A stretch of DNA of 64,000 nucleotides from an uncultured bacterium. GTDB lineage: Bacteria > Verrucomicrobiota > Kiritimatiellia > CAIKKV01 > CALHGX01. The stretch covers positions 1 through 64,000 of the forward strand of contig CALHGX010000023.1 in NCBI GenBank assembly GCA_938031185.1, given 5' to 3'. The notes under the pieces were generated by a model. It was given only the letters and a program-made list of their open reading frames with translations, was not told the DNA's origin and ran no database searches. Below are positions 1 to 9,085 of this stretch, piece by piece (position 1 is the stretch's first letter; every line of letters starts with the position of its first letter). A program made the position numbers and the translations under genes.

Positions 1-1083
1 GGGCCGGGGCAGATCAGCCCGTCGGGCGTCGTGTGGGTGGCATACGGCGAAGGGACGAATTTTGTCATCAGCGCGACGAACCGTCAGCGGATTTTCGATA
101 TCCGGACCAACGGCGTGAGCCTTGGCTGGAGCTTCTCGTTCGACAGCGTGTGGACGAATTTCACATGGGCCAACGTTACCTCCAATGGCATGATCGAGGC
201 GTGGTTCACCAACTGGCACACGCTGGCGGTCGCGTCGGCGCACGGCGGAGCCTGGGCGCCAGTGGGCGTGCATACAGGCGATGCGGGGTCGGTGTGGACG
301 CTGGCGGTGACCAATTCGCCGATGTTGTTTGGCGGCACGCAGTATGTCTGCATCGGGTGGGCGGCATCGGGCAGCGTGCCGACCAACACCGTGCCGGGGC
401 CGGGGGCGACGAACACCGGATCGTTCGCGCTTACCGAAGATTCGGGGATCGTGTGGCAATGGGCCACGAATTACCATCTCGGCCTGACGGCGCTGGGCAG
501 CGGCACGCTGGCGCCGATGAGCGGCTGGCAGGCGGCCGGCTCCGTGGTGGCGGTGACGGCCACCCCGTCCCTCTACTGGCACTTCGGCGCGTGGAGCGGC
601 GATACCAACGGCTGCGCGATCGCCGGGCCGGTTCTGGATGCCGCTATGACGCAGGCCCGATATTTGACGGCCCAGTTCCTGCCCAACTTGGTGACCAACG
701 CGCCGACACCGGTGCCGGAGTGGTGGCTGGCGGCCTATGGATTGACCAATCCGAGCTTCGCGGCGCAGAACACGAACGACTTTGACGATGATCTGCATTT
801 CTCGTGGGAGGAGTACATTACGGGGACCGATCCGACCAATCCGCACAGCGTGTTGAAGATCGTCTTGCAGGAGACCCGCGGAGGTACGAGCACGGTGCGG
901 TGGTTGAGCGCCACGGGGGCTGTGACGACGCCGTATGTGGTCCAGTGGTCCACGAATTTGCTGTCGGCGGGGTGGATGACGGCCACGAGCAATGTGCCGC
1001 GCGATCCGCCCACCAACACCTTCATTTGGGTGGCGCCGGTGACCGGTCCGCCGGTCTTCTATCGCGTCGTCGTGACGAACTGA
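1..1083 (+). CDS. Secreted repeat/Ig-like protein C-terminal part (5' truncated by window edge)
   Basis: Frame is open from base 1. C-terminal region has ...DFDDDLHFSWEEYITGTDPTNPHSVLKI... followed by a beta-rich VQWSTNLLSAGW...PVFYRVVVTN ending, typical of secreted PVC-type proteins. Confidence 0.6.
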   Translation, partial: GPGQISPSGVVWVAYGEGTNFVISATNRQRIFDIRTNGVSLGWSFSFDSVWTNFTWANVTSNGMIEAWFTNWHTLAVASAHGGAWAPVGVHTGDAGSVWTLAVTNSPMLFGGTQYVCIGWAASGSVPTNTVPGPGATNTGSFALTEDSGIVWQWATNYHLGLTALGSGTLAPMSGWQAAGSVVAVTATPSLYWHFGAWSGDTNGCAIAGPVLDAAMTQARYLTAQFLPNLVTNAPTPVPEWWLAAYGLTNPSFAAQNTNDFDDDLHFSWEEYITGTDPTNPHSVLKIVLQETRGGTSTVRWLSATGAVTTPYVVQWSTNLLSAGWMTATSNVPRDPPTNTFIWVAPVTGPPVFYRVVVTN

Positions 1084-1097
1084 GCCGGCTTTTCCCT

Positions 1098-1125
1098 TTG
1101 AGTTGCGGCGGCGGCAGAGTATTCT
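1098..1125 (+). promoter_or_regulatory. Possible sigma70-type promoter upstream of fucI (TTGAGT-N16-TATTCT)
   Basis: Read directly in the gap between the preceding stop and fucI. Confidence 0.3.
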
Positions 1126-1174
1126 TTTTGCGTTCAGGCTGGTGAGCAGCCGGAACGCCGGAGGATAGAACACC

Positions 1175-3037
1175 ATGAGCCCACGCGAAGAAACGGTTTC
1201 TTTTGACAAGCTGGCCTGTTCCAAGCGGACGTTTGTGCCGACGGCGCGCGCGTTGCCGGGGCCTGTGCCGACCATTGCCATTACACCGGTGGCGGATGGG
1301 CGCACCGGCGCGTATGAAGCCAACCTGCAAGGCACCTGGCGGATGGCCGAGCGTGTGTACCGGCTGCTGACGGAGAACGTCCGGCTGCCGGACGGCACGC
1401 CGATCCGTGTGGTGGTGGCGCCCGAAATCGTCTACGGCCCGCGCACCGGCGCGCTGGCGCAGGAGTATTATGCCCGCGAAGGCGTCAGCGCCAACATCTG
1501 GGTCAGCCGGTCCTGGGCGTACAGCGACGAGCTGATGAGCGCCTGCATGGGTATCGGCAGTACCGAGTGGCCGCAGGCCGCTTATGGGCTGAATCAGACC
1601 GACCGTCCGGGGGCGGTCTGGCTCAAGGCGTTCACCGCGGCGATGGACGAGAAAAAGCGTCCCGTTTTCTGTGTGTACAATCCCGACTTGGAGGACGAAA
1701 AGGGGCCTCTTGCCCCGTTCGTGGCGGAACGCCTCCTACGGTTTGCGCGCTGCGCGGCTGCCGTTGCGGAAATGCGCGGCAAGAATTATCTGTCTCTCGG
1801 CAGCGTGTCCATGGGCATCATCGGTTCCGATGTCCGGCGCAACCTCCTCCACCACTATTTCGGGATGGGCGCCGTATCCGTGGACATGGTGGCCATACAG
1901 GGCCGCATGGCGCGCGGGTACTACGATCACGAGGAGCTCGAAAAGGCCTTTGCGTTCATGAAGGAGAACTTCCGCTTCGATTTCGGCGAAGGCGTTCGGC
2001 CTCTGCCGCCGGATGACCTGCTGCGGGAATGCCTGAAAATGACGCTGATCACGCGGGACCTGATGATCGGCAACCCCCGACTAGCCGACGAACGGGTGGG
2101 CCGGAAGCAGGGGTTTCGGGCCGACGTGGAATTCGCGCAGGGCTGCCATGCCATTGCCGCCGGGACGCAGGGGCAACGGGCCTGGACGGACCTTTACCCG
2201 AATTTCGACATGACGGAATCGCTTCTTTGCAGTTCCTTCGATTGGAACGGCCCGCGGGCGCCGATGGTCGTGGCCACGGAAAACGACTGCAAGAACGGAA
2301 TGGGGATGTTGGCGGCGACGCTACTGACCGGCATGCCGCAGATGTTTGCCGACATCCGTACCAACTGGACCCCGGCGAGCATTCGCAAGGCCACGGGGCG
2401 GGACGTCAGCAAGCTGGTGCCCGGCGGGCTGATTGACAAGCGCAATTCCGGCGCGGCGGCGCTGGAATACAGCGTGGATGTTTTCAAGCTGGTGGGCGGG
2501 GGGGACCGCACCATTCAGGCAGTGGCGGCCTTGTTGCGGGAACGGAGCGATCTTCGCGAGAAGTTGATCAGAGCGGCGATGCGCAACACCATCTATACGG
2601 CTGCCACGTTGGAATATTTTCCCGGGGACGGCCTGTCGAGCCACTTCCGCACGCCGGGCGGAATTCCGATGACGGCCTATCGGTACAACGTGATCGGCGA
2701 CGAAATCACTTGTTCCGTGGTGGAAGGGGACACCGTGGAATTGCCCCGCGAGGTTGCCGATCACATCAGCGAGGTGACGGACAAGACCTGGCCTGAAACA
2801 TACTGGGCGCCGCGGAACATGACGTCGTTCGAGTACATGTCGCGCATCGGACCGAATCATGACGCGAACTCCTTTGGACTGATCGGCGCGGACCTCCTGA
2901 CGTTCAACGCCATGCTTCGCATCCCGGTCGACATGCACAATGTGCCGCCCGAGCAGGTGTTCCGCCCGACCTTGTGGGATCGGTATGGCGGGGACGATTT
3001 CCGAGTCTGCAAGGCGTTGGGGCCGTTGTACGTCTGA
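1175..3037 (+). CDS. fucI: L-fucose isomerase family protein
   Basis: 620 aa; motifs IGSTEWPQAAYGLNQTDRPGAVWL and YLSLGSVSMGIIGSDV match the FucI family; GGAGGA SD before ATG. Confidence 0.85.
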   Translation: MSPREETVSFDKLACSKRTFVPTARALPGPVPTIAITPVADGRTGAYEANLQGTWRMAERVYRLLTENVRLPDGTPIRVVVAPEIVYGPRTGALAQEYYAREGVSANIWVSRSWAYSDELMSACMGIGSTEWPQAAYGLNQTDRPGAVWLKAFTAAMDEKKRPVFCVYNPDLEDEKGPLAPFVAERLLRFARCAAAVAEMRGKNYLSLGSVSMGIIGSDVRRNLLHHYFGMGAVSVDMVAIQGRMARGYYDHEELEKAFAFMKENFRFDFGEGVRPLPPDDLLRECLKMTLITRDLMIGNPRLADERVGRKQGFRADVEFAQGCHAIAAGTQGQRAWTDLYPNFDMTESLLCSSFDWNGPRAPMVVATENDCKNGMGMLAATLLTGMPQMFADIRTNWTPASIRKATGRDVSKLVPGGLIDKRNSGAAALEYSVDVFKLVGGGDRTIQAVAALLRERSDLREKLIRAAMRNTIYTAATLEYFPGDGLSSHFRTPGGIPMTAYRYNVIGDEITCSVVEGDTVELPREVADHISEVTDKTWPETYWAPRNMTSFEYMSRIGPNHDANSFGLIGADLLTFNAMLRIPVDMHNVPPEQVFRPTLWDRYGGDDFRVCKALGPLYV

Positions 3038-3047
3038 ACGAAACGCC

Positions 3048-3839
3048 TCACCTGGCCGCCGGCGGAGCCGTTTCGTGCGGTTGCTGCCGGCGTCTTCTTT
3101 CCCAGAGGCGCGTGGTCCAAATGGAGATTTCGTAGAGGACGATCAACGGCGTGGCGAGCATGACCTGCGTGGCGGGATCGGTCGTGGGCGTGATGATCAT
3201 CGCCAATGCCAGCGCCAGGACGACCGCATGGCGGCGTTTGCCGCGCAGTTGGTCTGACCGGACCAGGCCCAGCCGTCCCAGCGCCATCAGCACCGCCGGC
3301 AGCTCGAACGTCAATCCGAAGGCCAGGAGGAGCCGCAGGACGAACGCAATGTAGTCGGTCACGCGCCAGAACTCGACCGGAATGCCCATCCATTCGTTGA
3401 ACCAGAGCATGATGCGAAGGGCCGCGGGCAGGGCATAGAAGTAGCCCAGCAGGATGCCGCCAACGAAGAGCAGGGACGCGAACACCAGCCCGCTGCCCAA
3501 CGCCCGGCGCTCCGCCGGCTTCAGCGCCGGGCCGAGATAACCGGCGAGAATGGCGAGCATGAGGGGAGTGCTGAGAAACAAGCCCCCCCACAGTGCGGTT
3601 TGCATGGCCAATGCCACGCCGCCGGTGACTTCCAGCGTCCGAAGGAAACGATCCGGATCCGCCACCACCGATCGCAGGGGGTGCTTCAAGACGTTCAACA
3701 GGCGCGGAGCCAGTGCGCCGGCAAACGCCATCCCGGCGGCCAGTACCGCGAGGCACTTGAGCAGAACGCCGCGCAGGTCTTCCAAGTGATCCAGGAAGGG
3801 TTTGACGGGGCCGCCGTTTGGTTCAGCCAGCATGGTCAT
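3048..3839 (-). CDS. tatC: Sec-independent translocase TatC
   Basis: Multi-TM protein with N-terminal PFLDHLEDLRGVLLKCLAVL and FELPAVLMALGRLGLV; adjacent to tatA. Confidence 0.9.
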   Translation of the reverse strand: MTMLAEPNGGPVKPFLDHLEDLRGVLLKCLAVLAAGMAFAGALAPRLLNVLKHPLRSVVADPDRFLRTLEVTGGVALAMQTALWGGLFLSTPLMLAILAGYLGPALKPAERRALGSGLVFASLLFVGGILLGYFYALPAALRIMLWFNEWMGIPVEFWRVTDYIAFVLRLLLAFGLTFELPAVLMALGRLGLVRSDQLRGKRRHAVVLALALAMIITPTTDPATQVMLATPLIVLYEISIWTTRLWERRRRQQPHETAPPAAR

Positions 3840-4158
3840 ACGGGTCGCCCTTTACTTGCGGCGGCTCTTCCGTTGGCGGTGCCTCGCGGCATGCGCCGGC
3901 CGTCGGCCGCGTGCGATCCGGATCATGAGAGGGCAACGGCGTATTCGTTTCATCCGGGGGGGGCGAAAGCAGCTCGTCTCGTATGGATCGGGCCGCGCGT
4001 TGCCATTCCTCGATGGTCTTGCCGAGGGAGCGCGCGATGCCCGGGAGGCGTTTGCTTCCGAAGAGCAGCAGGGCCGCGGCCAGGACCAACAGCAATTCAC
4101 CGCCGCCGATGCCCGGCCCGAAAAAACCGATACCGCTCATGGATGCCGGCTCAAGCAT
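3823..4158 (-). CDS. tatA: Sec-independent translocase TatA/TatB-type protein
   Basis: N-terminal TM plus amphipathic helix (GGGELLLVLAAALLLFGSKRLPGIARSLGKTIEEWQRA); overlaps tatC start; start chosen by SD GGAGAAG. Confidence 0.85.
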   Translation of the reverse strand: MLEPASMSGIGFFGPGIGGGELLLVLAAALLLFGSKRLPGIARSLGKTIEEWQRAARSIRDELLSPPPDETNTPLPSHDPDRTRPTAGACREAPPTEEPPQVKGDPYDHAG

Positions 4159-4170
4159 CCGCTTCTCCTC

Positions 4171-4204
4171 CAAAAAGGAAGAAGCCCCGGACCGTGCCGG
4201 GGCT
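4171..4204 (-). terminator. Rho-independent terminator between pal and tatA
   Basis: On the minus strand: AGCCCCGG-CACGGT-CCGGGGCT (8-bp perfect stem) followed by TCTTCCTTTTT. Confidence 0.75.
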
Positions 4205-4235
4205 CCCACCACTTCTTGCAGCGCGCAGACGGGGA

Positions 4236-4763
4236 TTACTCGCCCATCAACACGAATTCCACGCGGCGGTTCACGCGCCAGGCCTCTTCATTGTGGCCGG
4301 GATCTTTCGGGCGTTCTTCACCGAAGCTCTTCGTCTGAATGCGGCCGGCATCCACGCCCATGTTCATGAGGACGGCCCGAACCGCCAGCGCGCGTCGCTC
4401 GCCAAGGGCCATGTTGTACTCGTTGCTGCCCCGTTCGTCGCAATGCCCTTCAAGCACAACCGTCACACGGCCATTGGCCTTCATGAACTGCGCCACGGCC
4501 TCCACCTTGCCGATTTCCGAATCGTTTACGCGGGCGCTGTCGAAGTCAAACAACACGTTCGCGAATTGTTCGCCGAGCGGCGCGCCCAGCATTCCTTCGC
4601 GTCCCGGCAGCCCGATTTCGCCTGGCAGACCAGTGTCGGTAATCATATCGCCTGGTCCGAGCCCCGATCCCGCGCCCCGCTTGCCGGGCCGGCGGCATCC
4701 GGTCGCCATCGTGGCCGCCAATCCCGCCACCAATGCCAAGCAAACCCATTGCTTCACCCGCAT
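4236..4763 (-). CDS. pal: Peptidoglycan-associated lipoprotein Pal (OmpA C-domain)
   Basis: Lipoprotein signal ending ATGC; FDFDSARVND...LEGHCDERGSNEYNMALGERRALAVRAVL...NRRVEFVL. Confidence 0.92.
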   Translation of the reverse strand: MRVKQWVCLALVAGLAATMATGCRRPGKRGAGSGLGPGDMITDTGLPGEIGLPGREGMLGAPLGEQFANVLFDFDSARVNDSEIGKVEAVAQFMKANGRVTVVLEGHCDERGSNEYNMALGERRALAVRAVLMNMGVDAGRIQTKSFGEERPKDPGHNEEAWRVNRRVEFVLMGE

Positions 4764-4795
4764 CGCGCACCTTCCTTCCTGATGGTTCCGCACGC

Positions 4796-6034
4796 CTATT
4801 CCGCCGACCAAGCCGGCGAAAACCAATCTCCCGAATTAGGGGTCAACGATACCGGCGCATCGCCCAGTGTGTCAAGCACCCAAATTTGGGAACGATGACC
4901 AGCAGTGCGGGCGCAGACCACGTGGCGGCCGTTGGGCGCCCAGGAAGGATCTTCATAGTCCGCGTCGGCCGGGCTTACGACCCGTTCCTCTCCGGTGTCC
5001 GGATGCGCGATGCACACCACGTAGCGTCCGGCGCGGCGGCTGGTGAAGGCGATCCATCCGTTCGGCCCCCAATCCGGCGCGACGTTTTCCCGGCCGCGGC
5101 TGGTCAGCAGGCGGGTGTTTCCGGCTCGATCGGTGATGTACAACTGCGGCGCGCCGACGCCGGCGCGATCGGAGACATAGACAATGCGCGAGCCATCCGG
5201 CGACCACGAGGAGCTGGCTTCCGCGGCTCGAGGCGTCGAGGTCAGTCGCGTCAGCTTTCTGGATCGCAGGTCCAGGATGTAAAGTTCGGGATTGCCGTCA
5301 CGGGAGAGCGCAAGGGAGACTTCCTGCCCGTCGGGCGAAAAGCCGCCCGCCAGATTCATGCCGGGGAAATTGGCGATGCATTGGCGCTGCCTGGTTCCGA
5401 GGTCAATGACGTAGGCGTCGGGGAACCCGCTGCGATAGGAGGTGTAGAGGATACGGCGTCCCTGCCGGCTCCAGGCGGGCGCCAGGCTGATCGAGCGATC
5501 ATGGGTGATCTGGCGCAGATTGGCGCCGTCCGCATCCATCAGGAAAAGCTCCTTGTTGGCCCCCACTCGCCCGACGAGAACGATCTGTGTGCCCGCGATG
5601 CCCGGCACGCCTTTGAGCGCCTTGACGAGATCGTCGGCGACCCGATGGGCCAGTCGCCGCGCCTCGGCCGCGTTTTCTTGATAGGATCGGTCAAGGCGGA
5701 CCGTGCCGCCGGCCGCGTCCCGCGCCTGGCAGCGCACGGCGATCTGGCCGCCGCGCTCTTCGTAGTTTCCCGTGACTGCGTAGGCGCCGGGAGCGGATAG
5801 GGAAAACCATCCGGAGCGCCTGAGATCGTTTTCCAGCGTGGCGCGGAACACGCCGGCGGCGCCGGCGCGTTCGCCCGTGAAGCCTGACAAGTCCAGGGCC
5901 GTCTTGCCTGCGCCGGACTTGATGACGCGGAGATCCTGCGCAGAAGCCGTTGCCGCCAGCAAACCGATCAGCGCGAAGTGATGCCATGTGTTTCTCTTCA
6001 TGATGGAGAGGGCCCTTTCCAAGGATGTTTTCAT
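4796..6034 (-). CDS. tolB: Tol-Pal system beta-propeller protein TolB
   Basis: Repeated WD/TolB blades (SPAWSRQGRRILYTSYRSG, ASSSWSPDGSRIVYVSDRAG); between TolA-like and Pal. Confidence 0.92.
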   Translation of the reverse strand: MKTSLERALSIMKRNTWHHFALIGLLAATASAQDLRVIKSGAGKTALDLSGFTGERAGAAGVFRATLENDLRRSGWFSLSAPGAYAVTGNYEERGGQIAVRCQARDAAGGTVRLDRSYQENAAEARRLAHRVADDLVKALKGVPGIAGTQIVLVGRVGANKELFLMDADGANLRQITHDRSISLAPAWSRQGRRILYTSYRSGFPDAYVIDLGTRQRQCIANFPGMNLAGGFSPDGQEVSLALSRDGNPELYILDLRSRKLTRLTSTPRAAEASSSWSPDGSRIVYVSDRAGVGAPQLYITDRAGNTRLLTSRGRENVAPDWGPNGWIAFTSRRAGRYVVCIAHPDTGEERVVSPADADYEDPSWAPNGRHVVCARTAGHRSQIWVLDTLGDAPVSLTPNSGDWFSPAWSAE

Positions 6035-6038
6035 GGGA

Positions 6039-6824
6039 CTATTGATCCGTCAGTTCAAATGAGACAACCAGACGGCGGTTGCTAATCAGAAAATCAGCCG
6101 GGATGCCGGAGACCCTCCGCACGGCGCGAACAGCCCGGACTACGGACTCATCCATGGGGGTTGAGCCCGAAGGCGCGACGATGCGGTGGCCGGTGATCGT
6201 GCCGTCCGGGTTGAACGTCAGTTCCATGCGGGTGGTCAGTCCGTACGCGCCCGAGCTCGGCTGATCCCAAGCGGCATAGAGCGCCTGACGGATCATCTCC
6301 CGATAAAGCTGGTCCGGCGTCATGGCCGCGCCGTGCTCCGCGAAGGTCTGACTCGTGTTCAGCAGGCGGCGCAGGTCGGCGTCGGAGAGGCTGGAGCGCT
6401 CGCCCGGTTTTGCGCCACGTTCGAGAAGGCGACGTATTTCTTCCGCCGTCAGCTTGGGTTGGGCCGGTTTTTGCTGGATCGGGCGCGTGACGCGTTTCTG
6501 GCTGACCTCGATCTTGCGCGGAGGTCCAGGCGGTTTTGGTGGCGGCGGTTTGGGCCGCGGGGTTTTCTGCTCGGGCGGTTTTGGCGGAGCAATGTCTTCC
6601 GGATCAGGCGGCGGTTCGGTCGGTGGCGCTGGACGCAGCGCCGCCGTACCCGATTCGGCGGCCGGCGTGGCGACGATCAGCTCGATGGGGATGGCGGCGG
6701 CTGCTGGACGGGACTTGGTGCAGCCGTGCAGGAACATGGAGACAACAAGGACGAGAATGAGCCCGGCATGTGTGCCGGCCACCACGGCCAGGTTGACAAG
6801 AAAGCGCGCGCGATGAGGGGTCAT
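6039..6824 (-). CDS. TolA/TonB-like energy transducer
   Basis: N-terminal TM, proline-rich linker (PPPKPPEQKTPRPKPPPPKPPGPP), TonB/TolA-type C-domain; 4-nt overlap with the tolR-like gene. Confidence 0.75.
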   Translation of the reverse strand: MTPHRARFLVNLAVVAGTHAGLILVLVVSMFLHGCTKSRPAAAAIPIELIVATPAAESGTAALRPAPPTEPPPDPEDIAPPKPPEQKTPRPKPPPPKPPGPPRKIEVSQKRVTRPIQQKPAQPKLTAEEIRRLLERGAKPGERSSLSDADLRRLLNTSQTFAEHGAAMTPDQLYREMIRQALYAAWDQPSSGAYGLTTRMELTFNPDGTITGHRIVAPSGSTPMDESVVRAVRAVRRVSGIPADFLISNRRLVVSFELTDQ

Positions 6825-7240
6825 GATCCCTGTTTTCCGCCGGGCGCCGTCACCAACGCCAGGCGCGCCAGCTTGGCTTCATGCAGCACCTGCAGCACGC
6901 GAACCACCTGGCCGTAGGGCACGCCTTCGTCGGCGCGGATGAGAATGACGGTATTGGGCGCGGCCTGCCCGAGGCGCATCATTTCGGCCCGGACCTGCTC
7001 GATGTCGCTGGCTCGTTCGTCCAGAAACACGCGCCCTTGGCGATCCACGGTGATCACCCGCTTGTGTTCGGCGGGCAGCTCGGCCGCCTGGCCTCGCGGC
7101 AGGCGGACGGGAATGCCGGTCTGAATCATGGGAAAGGTAATGACGAAAGTGATGAGCAGCAGAAACGTAAGGTCAATCAGCGGCGTCATGTTGATCTCGC
7201 CGATTGGTCGTTGCAAACGGGCGGAAGACTTGTGCGCCAT
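6821..7240 (-). CDS. tolR: ExbD/TolR family protein
   Basis: IGEINMTPLIDLTFLLLITFVITFPM signature. Confidence 0.9.
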   Translation of the reverse strand: MAHKSSARLQRPIGEINMTPLIDLTFLLLITFVITFPMIQTGIPVRLPRGQAAELPAEHKRVITVDRQGRVFLDERASDIEQVRAEMMRLGQAAPNTVILIRADEGVPYGQVVRVLQVLHEAKLARLALVTAPGGKQGS

Positions 7241-7246
7241 CGGGAA

Positions 7247-8008
7247 TCACCGCTCCTTTGGGGGCTGCAGAAAGTAGCGCTCCATGTCGTGGGTGAACTC
7301 CTCGCTGAAATTGTCCATTTCCATGCACAGTCGGCGGATCTGGTTGGTGAGCAGATTATATCCGATGAGGGAGGGCAGGGCGACGATCAGACCGACGACC
7401 GTCGTGAGCAAGGCGCCGGAAATGCCGGGCGCCACCTCGCTTAGCATGACGGTGCCGCTGGCGGCCATGGCTCGAAAGGAATCCATCACGCCCCAAACGG
7501 TGCCGAGCAGGCCGAGAAAAGGCGCGCCCGTCACGGCGGTCGCGAGCAGCCCCATGTCTTCTTCGAGAAAGAACCCCTGATCCATGGCGCTGCGTTCGGC
7601 GAGTTTGCGGACGGTATTGATTTCAAAGGGGCCCACCTGCAAACGAGGCGCCCCGCTTGGGTGGTTCAGCGTCAACTCCAATGCGGTTGTCTTCTCACCG
7701 GCTTCCGAAAGAACGCCTCCGCTGGCCTGGGCGTATATCACGGCGAGAGGCCCCCCATATTTCCGACTCTGGATGCGCAACGCGAGCGGATTTTCCTCGC
7801 GGCGATAGGCGGCGAGGAAACGCCGGTTTTCGGCGGCCGCGCGCCGGAACTCGCGGGTCTTCGTGATCATGATGGACCAGGCAAAAATCGAGCCGCCCAG
7901 CAGCAGCAGCACGATGGCCTTTCCGAAAAGGTCCGCGGTGGAAAAGGCGTAGATCACGGTGGATGCGATGCTGGCCAGCGGGCAGCCAGCAAGAAAGAAC
8001 ATCGGCAT
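7247..8008 (-). CDS. tolQ: MotA/TolQ/ExbB proton channel family protein
   Basis: LLATAVTGAPFLGLLGTVWGVMDSFRAMA...EVAPGISGALLTTVVGLIVALPSLIGYN; start at the ATG preceded by GGGAGG. Confidence 0.9.
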   Translation of the reverse strand: MPMFFLAGCPLASIASTVIYAFSTADLFGKAIVLLLLGGSIFAWSIMITKTREFRRAAAENRRFLAAYRREENPLALRIQSRKYGGPLAVIYAQASGGVLSEAGEKTTALELTLNHPSGAPRLQVGPFEINTVRKLAERSAMDQGFFLEEDMGLLATAVTGAPFLGLLGTVWGVMDSFRAMAASGTVMLSEVAPGISGALLTTVVGLIVALPSLIGYNLLTNQIRRLCMEMDNFSEEFTHDMERYFLQPPKER

Positions 8009-8256
8009 CAAAAAAACCTCCCAAACACCCTTGGCTCTCTTGTTTGCGGACAAGATGCCCGGCCCCAGGGCCGGCCTGTTCCGCGGAGGCGCGGTTCGCC
8101 CGCCGCACAATCTAGTCCTGTCATTTTCCGAAAACAAGGCGTTCGTTTTTTGAGCCTGGCGGGGTACGGCCGCGCAAAGCGGCGTGGAATGCGCCGGTGG
8201 CAGAAAAGGCGAAGCCTCGCGACAGCGGACGCCCCATTGAAAAAAGATAAAAATTA

Positions 8257-8285
8257 TTGACGGTGGTGGGGCAAAGTGTTGAATT
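8257..8285 (+). promoter_or_regulatory. Candidate dcw promoter (TTGACG-N17-TGAATT)
   Basis: Located in the divergent tolQ/mraZ gap, in an AT-rich patch (aaaaaagataaaaattattgacg). Confidence 0.35.
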
Positions 8286-8295
8286 GTGTCAGGAT

Positions 8296-8339
8296 GTGGA
8301 GTGGAAAGGGTCTCCCGTGGGGAACAAGGGGAACAAAAG
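8296..8339 (+). promoter_or_regulatory. G-rich direct repeats upstream of mraZ, possible MraZ box
   Basis: GTGGAGTGGAAAGGG then GTGGG-GAACA-AGGGG-AACAA: pentamers spaced by 5 nt, resembling the GTGGG-N5 repeats bound by MraZ. Confidence 0.45.
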
Positions 8340-8349
8340 AGATGAGGGG

Positions 8350-8808
8350 GTGAACGAGCGGCCGGCGGCGTTGGGCATTTTTGTCGGCACGTTCTTTCAT
8401 GCCCTTGATCCGAAAAGGCGGCTCACCATCCCGTCCGAGTGGCGGGAGCAGTCCGGCGAGTCGGAGAGCTTCTACGTTCTTCCCGGGGTGGATCAACCCT
8501 GCCTAGTTGTCTTTCCGGCCCGCGTGATTGCCGGGCGGCTGGAGCGCATCCGTCATCATTCAATCGCCGATGCGCAGGCGCGACAGTTCGCCCGCGTGCT
8601 GGGCTCGCGTTCGCAGCTTGTGCCTTGGGACAGCCAGGGACGCATCCGGGTGAAAGACGAGCTGCTGGCGCTCGCGGGCATCGAGACGCAGGTGGCCCTG
8701 ATCGGAGCGTTTGAGGGATTTGAACTTTGGCATCCGGGACGTTGGCGTGAGTCGGGTTCGATGGATGGCGGCAGCCTGGGCGAGGCGGCTCGATACGTCG
8801 GTTTCTAA
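8350..8808 (+). CDS. mraZ: Transcriptional regulator MraZ
   Basis: GTFFHALDPKRRLTIPSEWRE and LVPWDSQGRIRVKDELLALAGIETQVALIGAFEGFELW; first gene of the dcw cluster. GTG start chosen by family length. Confidence 0.88.
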   Translation: MNERPAALGIFVGTFFHALDPKRRLTIPSEWREQSGESESFYVLPGVDQPCLVVFPARVIAGRLERIRHHSIADAQARQFARVLGSRSQLVPWDSQGRIRVKDELLALAGIETQVALIGAFEGFELWHPGRWRESGSMDGGSLGEAARYVGF

Positions 8809-8858
8809 AAGGCCGTTCCGGTCCATGGGCCGGACGGAGAGCGGGAAGGAGTGCGGTA

Positions 8859-9085
8859 TGCAGGCGTCGGTTATCACGCAGTTCATGCAGCTTAACGGGG
8901 CGATTGTTGGCAAGGCGGATCGCTCGCGCTGGTTTCGGCTGCCGCGCCGTGAAGTCGTGACGGTGGGCAGCATGCTCGGCAGCCGATTGATTGGCCGGGG
9001 CGGGCTGCGAATCGTCAGCACCGCCTTGAGCGAGGAAGCGCTTCGGCGTCAGGCCCGGCGTCATGCACAAGCCGGTTCTTCTTGA
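8859..9085 (+). CDS. Small hypothetical protein between mraZ and rsmH (about 75 aa)
   Basis: ATG with GGAAGGAG-type SD (agcgggaaggagtgcggtATG); overlaps the rsmH start by about 23 nt. Confidence 0.5.
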
